From Desulfopila sp. IMCC35008 (GTDB lineage: Bacteria; Desulfobacterota; Desulfobulbia; Desulfobulbales; Desulfocapsaceae): a stretch of DNA of 64,000 bases. The position numbers and the translations under genes are program-made. This document shows positions 19,101-26,933 of the stretch, in pieces. How positions within the stretch are numbered: the first letter of the stretch is position 1; every line of letters starts with the position of its first letter. The notes under the pieces are model-generated. The model was not told where the DNA came from. It was given only the letters and a program-made list of their open reading frames with translations, and made no database searches. The stretch is from NCBI RefSeq assembly GCF_010646885.2, contig NZ_CP050700.1, positions 4,986,501 to 5,050,500 on the forward strand. The letters are read 5' to 3'.

Positions 19101-19271
19101 AATTTCAGCACTCGCCCCAGGATATGAAGCGCTGACAGTCACCTGTACCGGAGAAATATTCGGATACTGGGCAACCGGGAGTTCTCGCATGGCGGCCAGT
19201 CCTGCCAAAACGATAATAACAAATATCACCGTGGCAAAGATGGGGCGGTCAATGAAATAACGAGATATCAT
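16125..19271 (-). CDS. RND multidrug efflux pump, HAE1/AcrB family
   Basis: 1048 residues, the normal length for AcrB/MexB relatives. It begins MISRYFIDRPIFATVIFVII and contains the double Asp of transmembrane helix 4 in GLVVDDAIVVVENVE, needed for proton translocation. The periplasmic porter and docking segments (ISPVQVTVSASYPGASAE; GSRDYSLRTKLNG) and the C-terminal TM bundle with ALAAKNAIMIVEFA are complete. It overlaps the adaptor gene (4 bp) and the channel gene (4 bp), giving a full tripartite system. The substrate is unknown; linkage suggests the nonribosomal peptide. Confidence 0.97.
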   Translation of the reverse strand: MISRYFIDRPIFATVIFVIIVLAGLAAMRELPVAQYPNISPVQVTVSASYPGASAEIVARNLAAPIEQQINGVDNMLYMSSSSSSAGSMSLVIVFQNGTDPNKARSDVQDCVNRALPSLPQVVTQQGVTVSKVSSSFMMVIAILSPDGRYDDTYVGNYANLSILDGIKRVPGASQSNILGMPDYAMRVWLNPDRMAQLGITASEVAAAIRLQNEQFAIGSIGQPPNSEAVTLTFPVVTEGQMTMPSQFSNLIIRSSSDGNTLIRLKDVGRVELGSRDYSLRTKLNGKDATLIGVYQQPGSNAIEVSDKIRQTLAEMEPTFPAGIDYKICLDTTEFVRASIHEVVMTFFEACFLVVLVVFVFLGTLRATIIPIIAIPVSLIGTFIGMEMFGFSINMLTLFGLVLAIGLVVDDAIVVVENVERNMRDLGLAPREAAKKAMDEVTGPVIATTLVVMAVFVPVAFLDGMTGQLYKQFAVTIAFSVFISSLVALIFSPALAVLLLKPVKKEKFVVFRVFDRLFERLTRGYLGGVRLLINWPVMGQLLMVVLVVVVWQLFTRVPTSFVPPEDQGYLFGVYLLPDSASLDRTVDVAGEAAKAFIGHPAVAEVAEFSGFNILDGQSKSNAGLLFVSLKNFDQRTTADLQAPALIATADAKLTKIREAMSFAINPPAIPGLGVTGGINFWVQSRGVGGVEQLGKTINGFIAEARKDPALAGLSSTLSPASRQLLVEVDREHAETLGIPLSEIFTSLQAMFGSMYVSQFSKYSRQWYVILQADGVFRDKPEDIGKIFVRGRGGTMLPLKTIVTSRFVAGPDLVSRFNGFLGAQVTAKTADGFSSGQAMDALERLALQHLPTGYALNWAGQAYEERQAGSSSLWTFVFGLLMAFLILAAQYERWSLPFAVLLAVPFALFGALAAIWLRNMENDVYFQIGLLTLIALAAKNAIMIVEFALLKRQAGLTIKDAALEAARLRLRPVVMTSFAFILGCIPLAIASGASANSRHSIGTGVIGGMLGATLLATFFIPLLFTLLQGFSERFFTKKKHGPEFESTET

Positions 19272-20428
19272 CGAGTTCTCTGCGGAACTGCCGCCTCCGC
19301 CTTGAGTAACCTTCCCGGTGCAAGTTTACTGATGTTGTCAAGCACGACCTGTTCGCCTTCCTTTAAGCCGTCATCGACAAACCACTTGTCAGCATGCCAT
19401 TCACCGAGATGCAAGGCCCTGACTGCGGCCTTCTGCTGCTGGTCAACAACCCAGACAAAGGGTCCATTTGCACCTTCTGTAACAACTGCCTGAGGAACCT
19501 GCACGGCCTTGGGACGATAAGCGCCTTTGAGCCGTATCCGAACAAACTGTCCCGGCCGCAAAGCCCTCTGGGGATTATCAAGCCGAGCCTCCACCTCATA
19601 GGTGCCGGTTTTCGGATCAATTACAGGCTCAGCAAAACTTATCTGGCCCTGATGCGGGTACAAACTCCCATCACTCCGCTCCACCTCGACCTGAAATTTC
19701 CGGTTCTCCGGAACGACTAATAGTCCGTTCGAAACCTGTTGCTCGACATGCAGTAACTCGTTTTCTGATATTTTAAAGGCAACAAGGATAGGATCAATTT
19801 GTGACACCGAGGTCAACAGGCCATTGAGGGCCGGGGAGACATAACTACCTTCCTGCACCAATGCCTTACCAACAACACCGGCCCCTGGTGTGCGAATAAG
19901 AGTATATCCAAGATTGAGTTCGGCAAGGCGTACTCCTGCTTCAGCTTTCTGCAGGGCTGCAGCTGCAGATTTCTGATCACTGATAGCGATACCAAGATCT
20001 TTCAGGCTGACCGCATTTTTCTTAGCTAAAGGTTTCACCCGGGCCAGATTCGATTGCGCATATTCGAGCTGGGCTTGCCGTAGACCAAGTTCCCCTTGCG
20101 CCTGCTGCAATGCCGATTCAAAAGGCTTGCGATCAAGTTGAAAGAGTGTTTCACCAGGCTCTACCATGGTTCCTTCACGATATAGCCTCTTTTCCAGAAA
20201 ACCTTCTACACGGGCACGAATCTCTACCTTGTGGGTACTCCTGACCATGCCGTTAAATGTAAAAACAACGGGACTATCCTGCGGAACCACCTTCATCACG
20301 GTTACCGCCAGAGCAGATTGAGTCACCACCGGCGCAGCCGTTTTTTCCTTCTCACAACCGGAAATAAACAGGAGCAGACAACACAACCAAATCCCACGCA
20401 TATAACATTGTCTCGGTGAACAATTCAT
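19268..20428 (-). CDS. RND periplasmic adaptor (membrane fusion protein), lipoprotein
   Basis: 386 residues. The N-terminal signal ends in lipobox FISGC with the Cys near residue 25. Typical AcrA/MexA order follows: barrel and lipoyl half-motifs (VRSTHKVEIRARVEGFLEKR; GETLFQLDRKPFESAL), an alpha-hairpin (QAQGELGLRQAQLEYAQSNL), then the second lipoyl half and a membrane-proximal domain ending APGRLLKAE. It joins the RND pump to the outer-membrane channel. First gene of the tripartite efflux set; a 74-bp gap with an inverted repeat separates it from the DUF697 gene. Confidence 0.96.
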   Translation of the reverse strand: MNCSPRQCYMRGIWLCCLLLFISGCEKEKTAAPVVTQSALAVTVMKVVPQDSPVVFTFNGMVRSTHKVEIRARVEGFLEKRLYREGTMVEPGETLFQLDRKPFESALQQAQGELGLRQAQLEYAQSNLARVKPLAKKNAVSLKDLGIAISDQKSAAAALQKAEAGVRLAELNLGYTLIRTPGAGVVGKALVQEGSYVSPALNGLLTSVSQIDPILVAFKISENELLHVEQQVSNGLLVVPENRKFQVEVERSDGSLYPHQGQISFAEPVIDPKTGTYEVEARLDNPQRALRPGQFVRIRLKGAYRPKAVQVPQAVVTEGANGPFVWVVDQQQKAAVRALHLGEWHADKWFVDDGLKEGEQVVLDNISKLAPGRLLKAEAAVPQRTR

Positions 20429-20438
20429 GTCTTTCCTT

Positions 20439-20517
20439 GCCTCGGGAAAACTAGTAAATGTACACCCTCTTTCCTGTTTAGTACGGAAGAGAGGGTGTAG
20501 CTCTACTTACCCGAGGC
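20439..20517. promoter_or_regulatory. Nested inverted repeats between DUF697 and adaptor genes
   Basis: Outer arms GCCTCGGG (20439-20446) and CCCGAGGC (20510-20517) enclose inner arms TACACCCTCT (20461-20470) and AGAGGGTGTA (20490-20499). On the leftward transcript this would fold into a long hairpin straddling the DUF697 stop codon. No proper U-run follows, so it is more likely an RNA-stability or partial-termination element setting the level of downstream efflux and NRPS genes than a full terminator. Confidence 0.6.
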
Positions 20518-21063
20518 ATTTTTAACATTTTCAGCAACCTTTTTGCCCTCTTCGAACTGTTTGGCAAAATATTCCTTTACCGCAGCCGGATCAAAATCAA
20601 GAAAAGTGCCACCAGACTCAAAATGCTGAATAAAGACCTTGCCGAGTGCATAGGTAGACGCCCCTGCCATCACAGGGACAGCGGCTAAACTGCCGATCTG
20701 TCCAATAACCGGAATTATTTTGACCAGACTGGCCAGAGGAATACCAAACTGAGTGCTGCCAAAGCCGCCAATCAGGGCACTGATGATATTCTTCACCTTA
20801 TGCTCGGAAAAAGGTATCTCATAAATTTTTGACATATCACTGAGCATCTTCATTTGCACACCGGAGATGACGGCAATATCAAAGAGGGGAACCGGCACCA
20901 AACCAGCACCCATAGCCCAGTACATCTTGCTCCTGGTAACCGCATCAGCCTGTTCCTGTTTGCTCAAGGTTGCAGTCTCTGCAGCAGTCTCGGTGGTAGT
21001 CTCTTCCTGCTCTTCTTTCTTGCCCTGCTCTACCTTTGCTTTCTCAGCTGTTGTACTGTTCAT
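20503..21063 (-). CDS. DUF697-type membrane-associated protein
   Basis: 186 residues. A Glu/Thr-rich N-terminal tail (residues 1-40) is followed by a DUF697-like region seen in YcjF-type and GTPase-linked proteins: WAMGAGLVPVPLFDIAVISG, then two further hydrophobic helices with GFGSTQFG and VIPVIGQIGSLAAVPVMAG, and a lysine-rich amphipathic end. The molecular role of the family is unknown. It lies between the PPTase gene and the efflux genes in the same orientation, an unusual partner for a peptide cluster; membrane or stress adaptation during production is a guess. Confidence 0.75.
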   Translation of the reverse strand: MNSTTAEKAKVEQGKKEEQEETTTETAAETATLSKQEQADAVTRSKMYWAMGAGLVPVPLFDIAVISGVQMKMLSDMSKIYEIPFSEHKVKNIISALIGGFGSTQFGIPLASLVKIIPVIGQIGSLAAVPVMAGASTYALGKVFIQHFESGGTFLDFDPAAVKEYFAKQFEEGKKVAENVKNASGK

Positions 21064-21112
21064 GATACGCTCCTTTTTTCCTACCGGTCCTTACCGAACC
21101 AGCAGCTGGGGG

Positions 21113-21787
21113 TTAACAACCTGACCACCCTATCGGGTGTTCAATACATCGTACTTCCGTCACTGGAACCTCAGTGGCCAGACAACACAGATAATCAGTT
21201 ACTACATTGAGATACTGAACACTATATTTTTTATTCTCTATAAATAATTGATGGTTTTCAACCTCTATGGTCTTGAAATCGCAGCCCAGCCCCAGGCCAT
21301 GCGCCTTGGCAGCGCTCTCCTTCGCTGTCCACAGTTGCAGCAATCGCCGACTCGGATCATCAGCCGCTCGGATTTCAGCCATCTCCTCCCTGCTCATTGC
21401 CAAGACAAAATCCTGTGGATCAATCGTTCGATATTGTTCCAGATCGACACCAATCCTCCCCTGGCTGCAAAAGGCACAGACCACAACATGGCCACTATGG
21501 GAAAGATTAAAGTCAGGTCCATCCTGTAACCAGGGCCGCCCCTCGGCCGACCAAAGCATCCGGTCAAGACAATCGCTGCCGTAGCCGCGTTGTTGAAGGC
21601 CTGCGAGCAACAACAATTTACCGAGAAGACCAAGCTGCCTGTCCTGCCATCGCTGATAACGCAGCAGGCTCTCGTGTAACTGTTTTGGCAACCGCATAAG
21701 CTGCTGCCACCAGTAGTCATTCGACCAGCGCCCCTCGAAAAATGTTGACCAGACCTCAACCTGGGCACGGGGCAAGCACTTAGCCAT
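21113..21787 (-). CDS. Sfp-type 4'-phosphopantetheinyl transferase
   Basis: 224 residues. It transfers the phosphopantetheine arm of CoA to the T-domain serine of the NRPS. The family signatures are present: FNLSHSG near the middle, RIGVDLEQYRTI (Mg2+-binding Asp and Glu) and LWTAKESAAKAHGLGL. Length and motif spacing match Sfp/Gsp enzymes of secondary metabolism. It overlaps the thioesterase gene by 8 bp, so translation is probably coupled. It is the expected activating enzyme for the four visible T domains. Confidence 0.95.
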   Translation of the reverse strand: MAKCLPRAQVEVWSTFFEGRWSNDYWWQQLMRLPKQLHESLLRYQRWQDRQLGLLGKLLLLAGLQQRGYGSDCLDRMLWSAEGRPWLQDGPDFNLSHSGHVVVCAFCSQGRIGVDLEQYRTIDPQDFVLAMSREEMAEIRAADDPSRRLLQLWTAKESAAKAHGLGLGCDFKTIEVENHQLFIENKKYSVQYLNVVTDYLCCLATEVPVTEVRCIEHPIGWSGC

Positions 21788-22514
21788 AACAGGCAGTGCT
21801 TTTATGGGAAATTGTTTGTCCCTCCCATACCATATCCAGGGTTGTCGAGATCAGGGCACCAATGGCCGACCAATGCTTTATGAGGAAAAAATGATCGCCA
21901 TCGAATTGTATCAGATGTGGTTCACCTAATACAAACTTTTGCCAGTTCAAATCACCGTTGCGAAGAGATTCCTCCTCACAGCCCATCATGACCGTGATTT
22001 CTACATCAAGGGGACGGACTGGGGCCGGACGAAAAGTCTCAATAGCTGCAAAATCCGCTCGCAATATTGGCTCAAAAAAATCGAGCAAGTCCTGTGAGGC
22101 GGCGACTTCCGGCAGAGTACCTCCAAGCTGTATCACTTCCTGGAGAAACTCTCTTTTCGGTAATGTATGGCACAGTTTATCCCGTTTGATGCTCTCTGGA
22201 CCAGCATGACCGGATAAAAAGAGATGTTTGGGAGCGGGATAGCCATTTTCAACCGCTTTACAACTCAGCAGGTAACAGAGAAGGGCCCCCATGCTGTGAC
22301 CATAAAACGCATAAGCTGAAGAAAAGGTTGGTGTGAGACGTTGGAACAGGTCATCAACAAGAGCATTGATATCGGTCAATAGCGGTTCACTTATTCTACG
22401 ACCACGACCGGGTAGCTCTAACGGCAACGGTTCAATGAAGTCAGCCAGGTGGAAAGTCAAATCCCGATAACAATGACTGCTCCCACCGGCATACGGCAAC
22501 ATTATAAGTTTCAT
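21780..22514 (-). CDS. Type II (editing) thioesterase, GrsT family
   Basis: 244-residue alpha/beta hydrolase. The start LIMLPYAGGSSHCYRDL is typical of stand-alone NRPS/PKS thioesterases; the nucleophile is in GHSMGAL and the catalytic His in FDGDHFFL. It hydrolyses misloaded acyl groups from T domains. First gene of the leftward biosynthetic operon, with a 924-bp divergent intergenic region upstream where promoters for both directions should lie. Confidence 0.95.
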   Translation of the reverse strand: MKLIMLPYAGGSSHCYRDLTFHLADFIEPLPLELPGRGRRISEPLLTDINALVDDLFQRLTPTFSSAYAFYGHSMGALLCYLLSCKAVENGYPAPKHLFLSGHAGPESIKRDKLCHTLPKREFLQEVIQLGGTLPEVAASQDLLDFFEPILRADFAAIETFRPAPVRPLDVEITVMMGCEEESLRNGDLNWQKFVLGEPHLIQFDGDHFFLIKHWSAIGALISTTLDMVWEGQTISHKSTACYG

Positions 22515-22645
22515 TCGCGTCTCCTTTTCAGAAGATGTCGCGGCAGAATGTATAAGAACAGCAAAAAAAACATATTTTTATCTAATATATCCATAAAAAT
22601 AAGCACATAAATAGCAGCTGAAGTGGTTATCATCTCATCCTGGCT

Positions 22646-22687
22646 CACCTGTCACCTGTTACCTGTTACCTGTTACCTGTTACCTGT
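22646..22687. repeat. Six tandem copies of a 7-bp unit (YACCTGT)
   Basis: Two CACCTGT units are followed by four TACCTGT units with no interruption. It lies about 130 bp upstream of the thioesterase start, in the promoter-bearing divergent region. It may be a slippage-prone repeat or a set of phased protein-binding sites; nothing else decides which. Confidence 0.95.
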
Positions 22688-23059
22688 CCAAGATGTAGTG
22701 CGTGCCTGAGCCATTATCAATCAAAAGAAATCACCACCATAAAAAACATGTAACCAATTAACTTTGTCCTTTCTATCCTAAAACCCTCCATTTCGAAGGA
22801 TGTGATATCTGATCCTGATCAAGGCATGTGAAAAATTGCCTCACAGGCATATAATTGATATCTCGGAGTCTCGTTCCTCGCTTACCGGAGGATAAAATTT
22901 TGAGCATAACGAAGATATTAGCCAACAAAGCAAAAGCCCCCGATGAGCGTAGACTTCGAGAGGGCCGTCTCAGGATGAGAACATGTTAATATTACTAACA
23001 TAAGACAATCTACTTGCAACAAGCACCTGCAGCACTCTATCAAATATTTCCATGTCAAG

Positions 23060-23407
23060 TCAAGGTACTGGAATTTTAAGTGTGATAAACATTCTATAGC
23101 GACTCGGAGACTTTCTCGTCCCAGCAGTATTTGTTGTGCAGTTGTTTATTTGACGGGATGTTCCATATTCAGCAATCAGGCCATCAAGAGTCAGTTGCTG
23201 AGTCCATCGCCTATTGATATTCCACCGAGACCAACCCAGCACGTTATTTAAGCAATCTGCAATACGAGTCGGAGCAGACTGACAGCTATCAACTTTTATA
23301 TTCTCTAAAAGTGTCCACCCTTCTTCTATGTTGCGGACCTCTTTCGTACAATATGTTACCTCTTTCTTTTGATAACTATTGGTAAAATTAAAAAAGCCGT
23401 GATACGT
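23060..23407 (-). pseudogene. Unassigned leftward open frame without a proper start
   Basis: After a TAA near 23405 the frame stays open for about 115 codons to a stop at 23060. It reads like protein (segments such as TKEVRNIEEGWTLLENIKVD and APTRIADCLNNVLGWSRWNI) but has no ATG start; a GTG at 23242 would give only 60 residues. It may be the remnant of a lost gene or chance. I do not recognise the family. Confidence 0.3.
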
Positions 23408-23447
23408 TAACTGGAAGGTTTACTCTACACCACTTCTATTGGTAACC

Positions 23448-25085
23448 ATGAATCTTTATACCTTATATAAACGCGAGACAACTATTCCTGGAACTTCGGT
23501 CGTCGCTATGGCTGTTGTTTCCGGAGTGGCCAATGCGGTGCTGCTGGCAATTATCAATACCGCATCGAAGTCCTCATATTCAGCATTCATCAATCAGAAA
23601 TTTTTCTGGTTGTTTGGCATTGCCTTAGCCTTATTTCTTATCGGCAAGAAGTACGCACTGGAAAAAGCCACTGAAATTGCTGAGAATATTATCCGCGGCA
23701 TGCGTGTCCGACTTTCCGACAAGATCCGACAATCAGAGCTATTGGATCTTGAAGGACTGGGTAAATCAGACATCTACAACCGCATCACCCAAGACACGGA
23801 AATTATCTCACAGGCAGCGTTGATGATCATCAACGGTCTGCAATCCTCGGTAATGCTCTTTTTCTGCATCCTCTACCTCGCCGTCCTCTCGAAAATCGCT
23901 CTAGTAATGACCCTGTTCTCGGTAATAATCGCAGCACTGGTCTTTCTTCATTATGAGAAGAAGGTCATCCATAAAATTCAGGAGACCAAGGTTAAAGAAA
24001 ATGTATTCCTCGACAAGATCCAACAGATCATACATGGTTTCAAGGAGTTAAAGCTATCGAAACAGAAAAACGACCATCATTTTCAAACCATGGAGAAAGT
24101 GGCTGTCGAGACCGAAGTGCTGAAAGTCGATACCCAAAAAAAATATATCATCGGTTTTCTTTTCTCCCAGACCTTTTTCTACCTGCTGATCGCAGCCGTG
24201 CTTTTCCTCCTGCCCAAACTTGATGACATCAAACCGCAGCTGATTATTCAGATTACCACCTCCATTCTCTTTATTATCGGTCCTATTGAGGTTCTGGTAA
24301 ATGCCATTCCCTTCCACACCAAGGCCGATGTGGCTATTGCCCGGCTTTATAGCCTCGAGGAGAGCCTCGACACTACCCGGCGGGAGAAGAGTAAAGATCA
24401 ACCTGTCCATCCTGCCTGTCCACCGATTAACGATTTTCAGACCATCGAGTTCAATAATGTCTATTTCCATTATCCTGCCAAGGACCCCGCCAACACCTTC
24501 AGTGTCGGGCCAATTGATTTTACCCTGCAAAAAGGAGAAATCCTTTTTCTTATAGGCGGAAACGGCAGCGGAAAATCGACCCTGCTCAAGCTGATAACCG
24601 GACTTTATTACCCTGTTTCCGGTGAATTGCGCATTGACGGCCGCCAAATCAATTACCAGGACTATCCAGCCTTTCGAGAACTCTTCTCTGCCATCTTCGA
24701 TGATTTCTTTCTCTTCGATCACCTTTACGGCATGGATGAAATTCCCGTCGAACAGGTACAGTCCCTGTTGCAACTGATGCAACTGGAAAACAAGGTGGAG
24801 TTTGTGGATGGTTCCTTTTCCGACATCAATCTCTCCACCGGCCAAAGGAAGCGGTTGGCAATGATCGTCAGCCTGCTGGACGATAAACCCATCTGCGTAT
24901 ACGACGAATGGGCAGCAGATCAAGATCCTGAGTTTAGAGAGTATTTTTACAAACAGCTGCTGGATGACCTCAAGGCTCAAGGTAAAACCCTGATCGCTGT
25001 CAGCCATGACGATCGCTATTTCAGCGATGCCGACCGGGTGATAAAAATGGACTATGGCAAGATGACCTCTCTCGACCAAGTCTAA
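23448..25085 (+). CDS. Cyclic-peptide export ABC transporter, PvdE/SyrD family
   Basis: 545 residues from ATG 23448; a TTG at 23439 would add three. The N-terminal half has six membrane helices and the C-terminal half the ATPase: Walker A GGNGSGKST, signature LSTGQRKR, and Walker B VYDEWAADQDPEFREYFY. The EWAADQDP.FR.YFY stretch is characteristic of the PvdE/SyrD exporters that carry siderophore precursors or lipopeptides across the inner membrane. First gene of the operon divergent from the NRPS operon, so most likely the inner-membrane exporter of the NRPS product, with the RND system taking it from the periplasm outward. Confidence 0.93.
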   Translation: MNLYTLYKRETTIPGTSVVAMAVVSGVANAVLLAIINTASKSSYSAFINQKFFWLFGIALALFLIGKKYALEKATEIAENIIRGMRVRLSDKIRQSELLDLEGLGKSDIYNRITQDTEIISQAALMIINGLQSSVMLFFCILYLAVLSKIALVMTLFSVIIAALVFLHYEKKVIHKIQETKVKENVFLDKIQQIIHGFKELKLSKQKNDHHFQTMEKVAVETEVLKVDTQKKYIIGFLFSQTFFYLLIAAVLFLLPKLDDIKPQLIIQITTSILFIIGPIEVLVNAIPFHTKADVAIARLYSLEESLDTTRREKSKDQPVHPACPPINDFQTIEFNNVYFHYPAKDPANTFSVGPIDFTLQKGEILFLIGGNGSGKSTLLKLITGLYYPVSGELRIDGRQINYQDYPAFRELFSAIFDDFFLFDHLYGMDEIPVEQVQSLLQLMQLENKVEFVDGSFSDINLSTGQRKRLAMIVSLLDDKPICVYDEWAADQDPEFREYFYKQLLDDLKAQGKTLIAVSHDDRYFSDADRVIKMDYGKMTSLDQV

Positions 25086-25094
25086 AGGAACAGC

Positions 25095-25598
25095 ATGGAT
25101 ATACGCGTTTTCTCAACACGATTAGCTCTTATTGTGCTCTGCATCATCGGCTATATCATACTGGCAGGCCGCACCACCAACGAGACGGGGCCCGACCTCT
25201 CAAAACCCACCACAGACTTCTTTTTTGATTTCTATAAAAGCGTGCAGAAAACAGAGCCTTCAGAACTTGCCGATAACTTGGTGACCATTGTTGAAAAACG
25301 GTTGGACTGCTACGATCATCAATATGCGGTTGGCGATCGAATCAAGGAATGCCAGAAAGAGTACCTGCTGAGCCTTGTCACCACTGCCCGTACCAATATC
25401 AACTCAGCCCCTCTGCTGGGTAAAGCTATACCGGCATTTAAGCTTTGTCCAGTTATCTATGCCATGTGTAAGGGAGAGACTGAGGGAGCGACAAACACTG
25501 ACTGTATTAACATGGAAGTCAGGGCGATTGAATATTTCCTTGATCAATACTGGCGTGGAGCAGCTGTCCTTCTAGAGCATGACAGCCTGAACCTTTGA
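25095..25598 (+). CDS. Hypothetical membrane-anchored periplasmic protein
   Basis: 167 residues. One hydrophobic segment at about residues 8-25 (LALIVLCIIGYIILAG) acts as an uncleaved anchor or signal, followed by a soluble part with five Cys residues. No known family recognised. It starts 9 bp after the exporter stop with AAAGGA as ribosome site, so it is translated from the same mRNA. A role in the periplasm alongside the exporter is inferred from position only. Confidence 0.75.
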   Translation: MDIRVFSTRLALIVLCIIGYIILAGRTTNETGPDLSKPTTDFFFDFYKSVQKTEPSELADNLVTIVEKRLDCYDHQYAVGDRIKECQKEYLLSLVTTARTNINSAPLLGKAIPAFKLCPVIYAMCKGETEGATNTDCINMEVRAIEYFLDQYWRGAAVLLEHDSLNL

Positions 25599-25649
25599 CG
25601 GCCGCGTCCCGAAAACATTCCATTATTTTACCATAAACCTGGGAAAAAC

Positions 25650-26648
25650 ATGCAGAAAATGCTGAACATTCTGAAAAATCATTCAGCCAAATTGATAACG
25701 ATTTTACTGATCATACTTTTCGTTGTCATTTACTATTTGGATGCCATTTTTATCACCATATACCCAGGACACGCCGGTGTCCTTTTCCATCGTTTTTTCA
25801 ATCGCGGTACAGTCACTGATCATTCATACGGAGAAGGTGTCAACGCCATATTTCCCTGGGACAAGATGTTCATTTATGATATTCGTTCTCAAAATATCAT
25901 ACAAGAGATCAAAGTCCTGAGCCAGAACGGTTTAACTATCAAGGTTCAGGTTGCGATCCGTTTCCGCCCCGACACCCATGCCCTCCCCTATCTCCACCAA
26001 AAGGTCGGCCCCAACTATCCGACCAAAATCATTATCCCATCAACCATCTCAGCTGTTCGTGAAGTAATTGGCAAATATACACCTGAGCAGATCTACACCA
26101 CCAAGAGGGATATAATCCAGGATGAAATTCTGGTTGAGACCATCGAGGAAACCGGCAGACTTCCCATCATCTACAATACGATTATAGTCCAGTCGATCAA
26201 ACTCCCAGAAGAAATCAATAACGCCATTGAGACGAAGCTGCGCCAGGAACAAGAGTTTCTTGCCTATACCTTTCGAATACAGAAAGAGACCGCCGAAAAG
26301 GAACGGAAAAAGATAGAAGCTGAAGGAATCAAGATTTTTCAAAACACCGTCGCCGAGAGCTTATCTGAAAATCTGCTTCGCTGGAAAGGAATTGAGGCAG
26401 CAAGAAAACTCGCCCAATCGAACAACACTAAAATTGTAGTCTTTGGCGGTACCGGCCAGGGGGGAGTACCCATTTTTCTCAATTCACCGGAAACGACGGC
26501 TGGCACCGATAAAACAACATCACCCGGATTAAATTCACAGGAAGCCATAAAGACACTCCCCGCTCAGGAAGTAAGCGAACCAGCTATGCCTACACCCTCT
26601 CATCGAACTCTTCCTGAACGCAGCTCAATAATTACAAGCGCTCCTTGA
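25650..26648 (+). CDS. SPFH/prohibitin (band 7) domain membrane protein
   Basis: 332 residues. One N-terminal membrane helix (about 15-38) is followed by the SPFH domain starting YPGHAGVLFHRFF, with typical strands RSQNIIQEIKVLSQNGLTIKVQVAIRFRPD, a charged alpha-helical stalk (EFLAYTFRIQKETAEKERKKIEAEG), and a Gly/Pro/Thr-rich tail. Such proteins form ring-shaped scaffolds on membranes. It follows the anchored hypothetical protein by 51 bp in the exporter operon. Why a peptide-export operon carries a prohibitin-like scaffold is unknown. Confidence 0.9.
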   Translation: MQKMLNILKNHSAKLITILLIILFVVIYYLDAIFITIYPGHAGVLFHRFFNRGTVTDHSYGEGVNAIFPWDKMFIYDIRSQNIIQEIKVLSQNGLTIKVQVAIRFRPDTHALPYLHQKVGPNYPTKIIIPSTISAVREVIGKYTPEQIYTTKRDIIQDEILVETIEETGRLPIIYNTIIVQSIKLPEEINNAIETKLRQEQEFLAYTFRIQKETAEKERKKIEAEGIKIFQNTVAESLSENLLRWKGIEAARKLAQSNNTKIVVFGGTGQGGVPIFLNSPETTAGTDKTTSPGLNSQEAIKTLPAQEVSEPAMPTPSHRTLPERSSIITSAP

Positions 26649-26735
26649 AGAAGAGAGCAGCTGTTGTATTGCCGGGAATGGTAGAAATCATGAAGTAACA
26701 CGTCCGACTCAAAAAAAAATGAGGAGACTGAATGT

Positions 26736-26921
26736 ATGCAGATTATACTTATTAGCATCGTGCTTAGCATCATCGTTGGTATCCTGGGCATAAATCGCAA
26801 ATTCGGCTTCTGGGGCTACCTCTTTGCCTCGCTGCTGCTCACTCCGGTGATTGGCTTACTTCTGGTGCTTGCCTCCGACAGCAGGAAACCACCACGCAAG
26901 TCCGAATCTACTGCGGACTGA
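26736..26921 (+). CDS. Small two-helix membrane protein
   Basis: 61 residues with two hydrophobic helices (about 1-18 and 25-47) and a short basic C-terminal tail. Preceded by a GAGGAGA ribosome site about 8 bp upstream. It sits 12 bp before the next gene, consistent with one operon. Family unknown; resembles generic small inner-membrane proteins. Confidence 0.7.
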   Translation: MQIILISIVLSIIVGILGINRKFGFWGYLFASLLLTPVIGLLLVLASDSRKPPRKSESTAD

Positions 26922-26933
26922 TTTGAGGATTAC

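Larger units (their letters stand above)
22515..23447. other. Long divergent intergenic region of the peptide cluster
   Basis: About 930 bp without a convincing gene, between the leftward biosynthetic operon and the rightward exporter operon. It holds a heptamer tandem repeat, a TATAAT at 22850-22855 without a good -35 box, a possible 29-codon frame with TTG start at 22900-22989 preceded by GGAGG, and an open leftward frame at 23060-23407. Both operon promoters must be here, but I cannot place them. Confidence 0.6.

Noticed and set aside
22646..22687. Tandem repeat as a CRISPR array
   Set aside because: Units are 7 bp with no spacers and no cas genes nearby.
24054..25079. 341-codon leftward frame antisense to the exporter ATPase
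   Set aside because: It mirrors the ABC ATPase coding region and has no ribosome site or recognisable motif.
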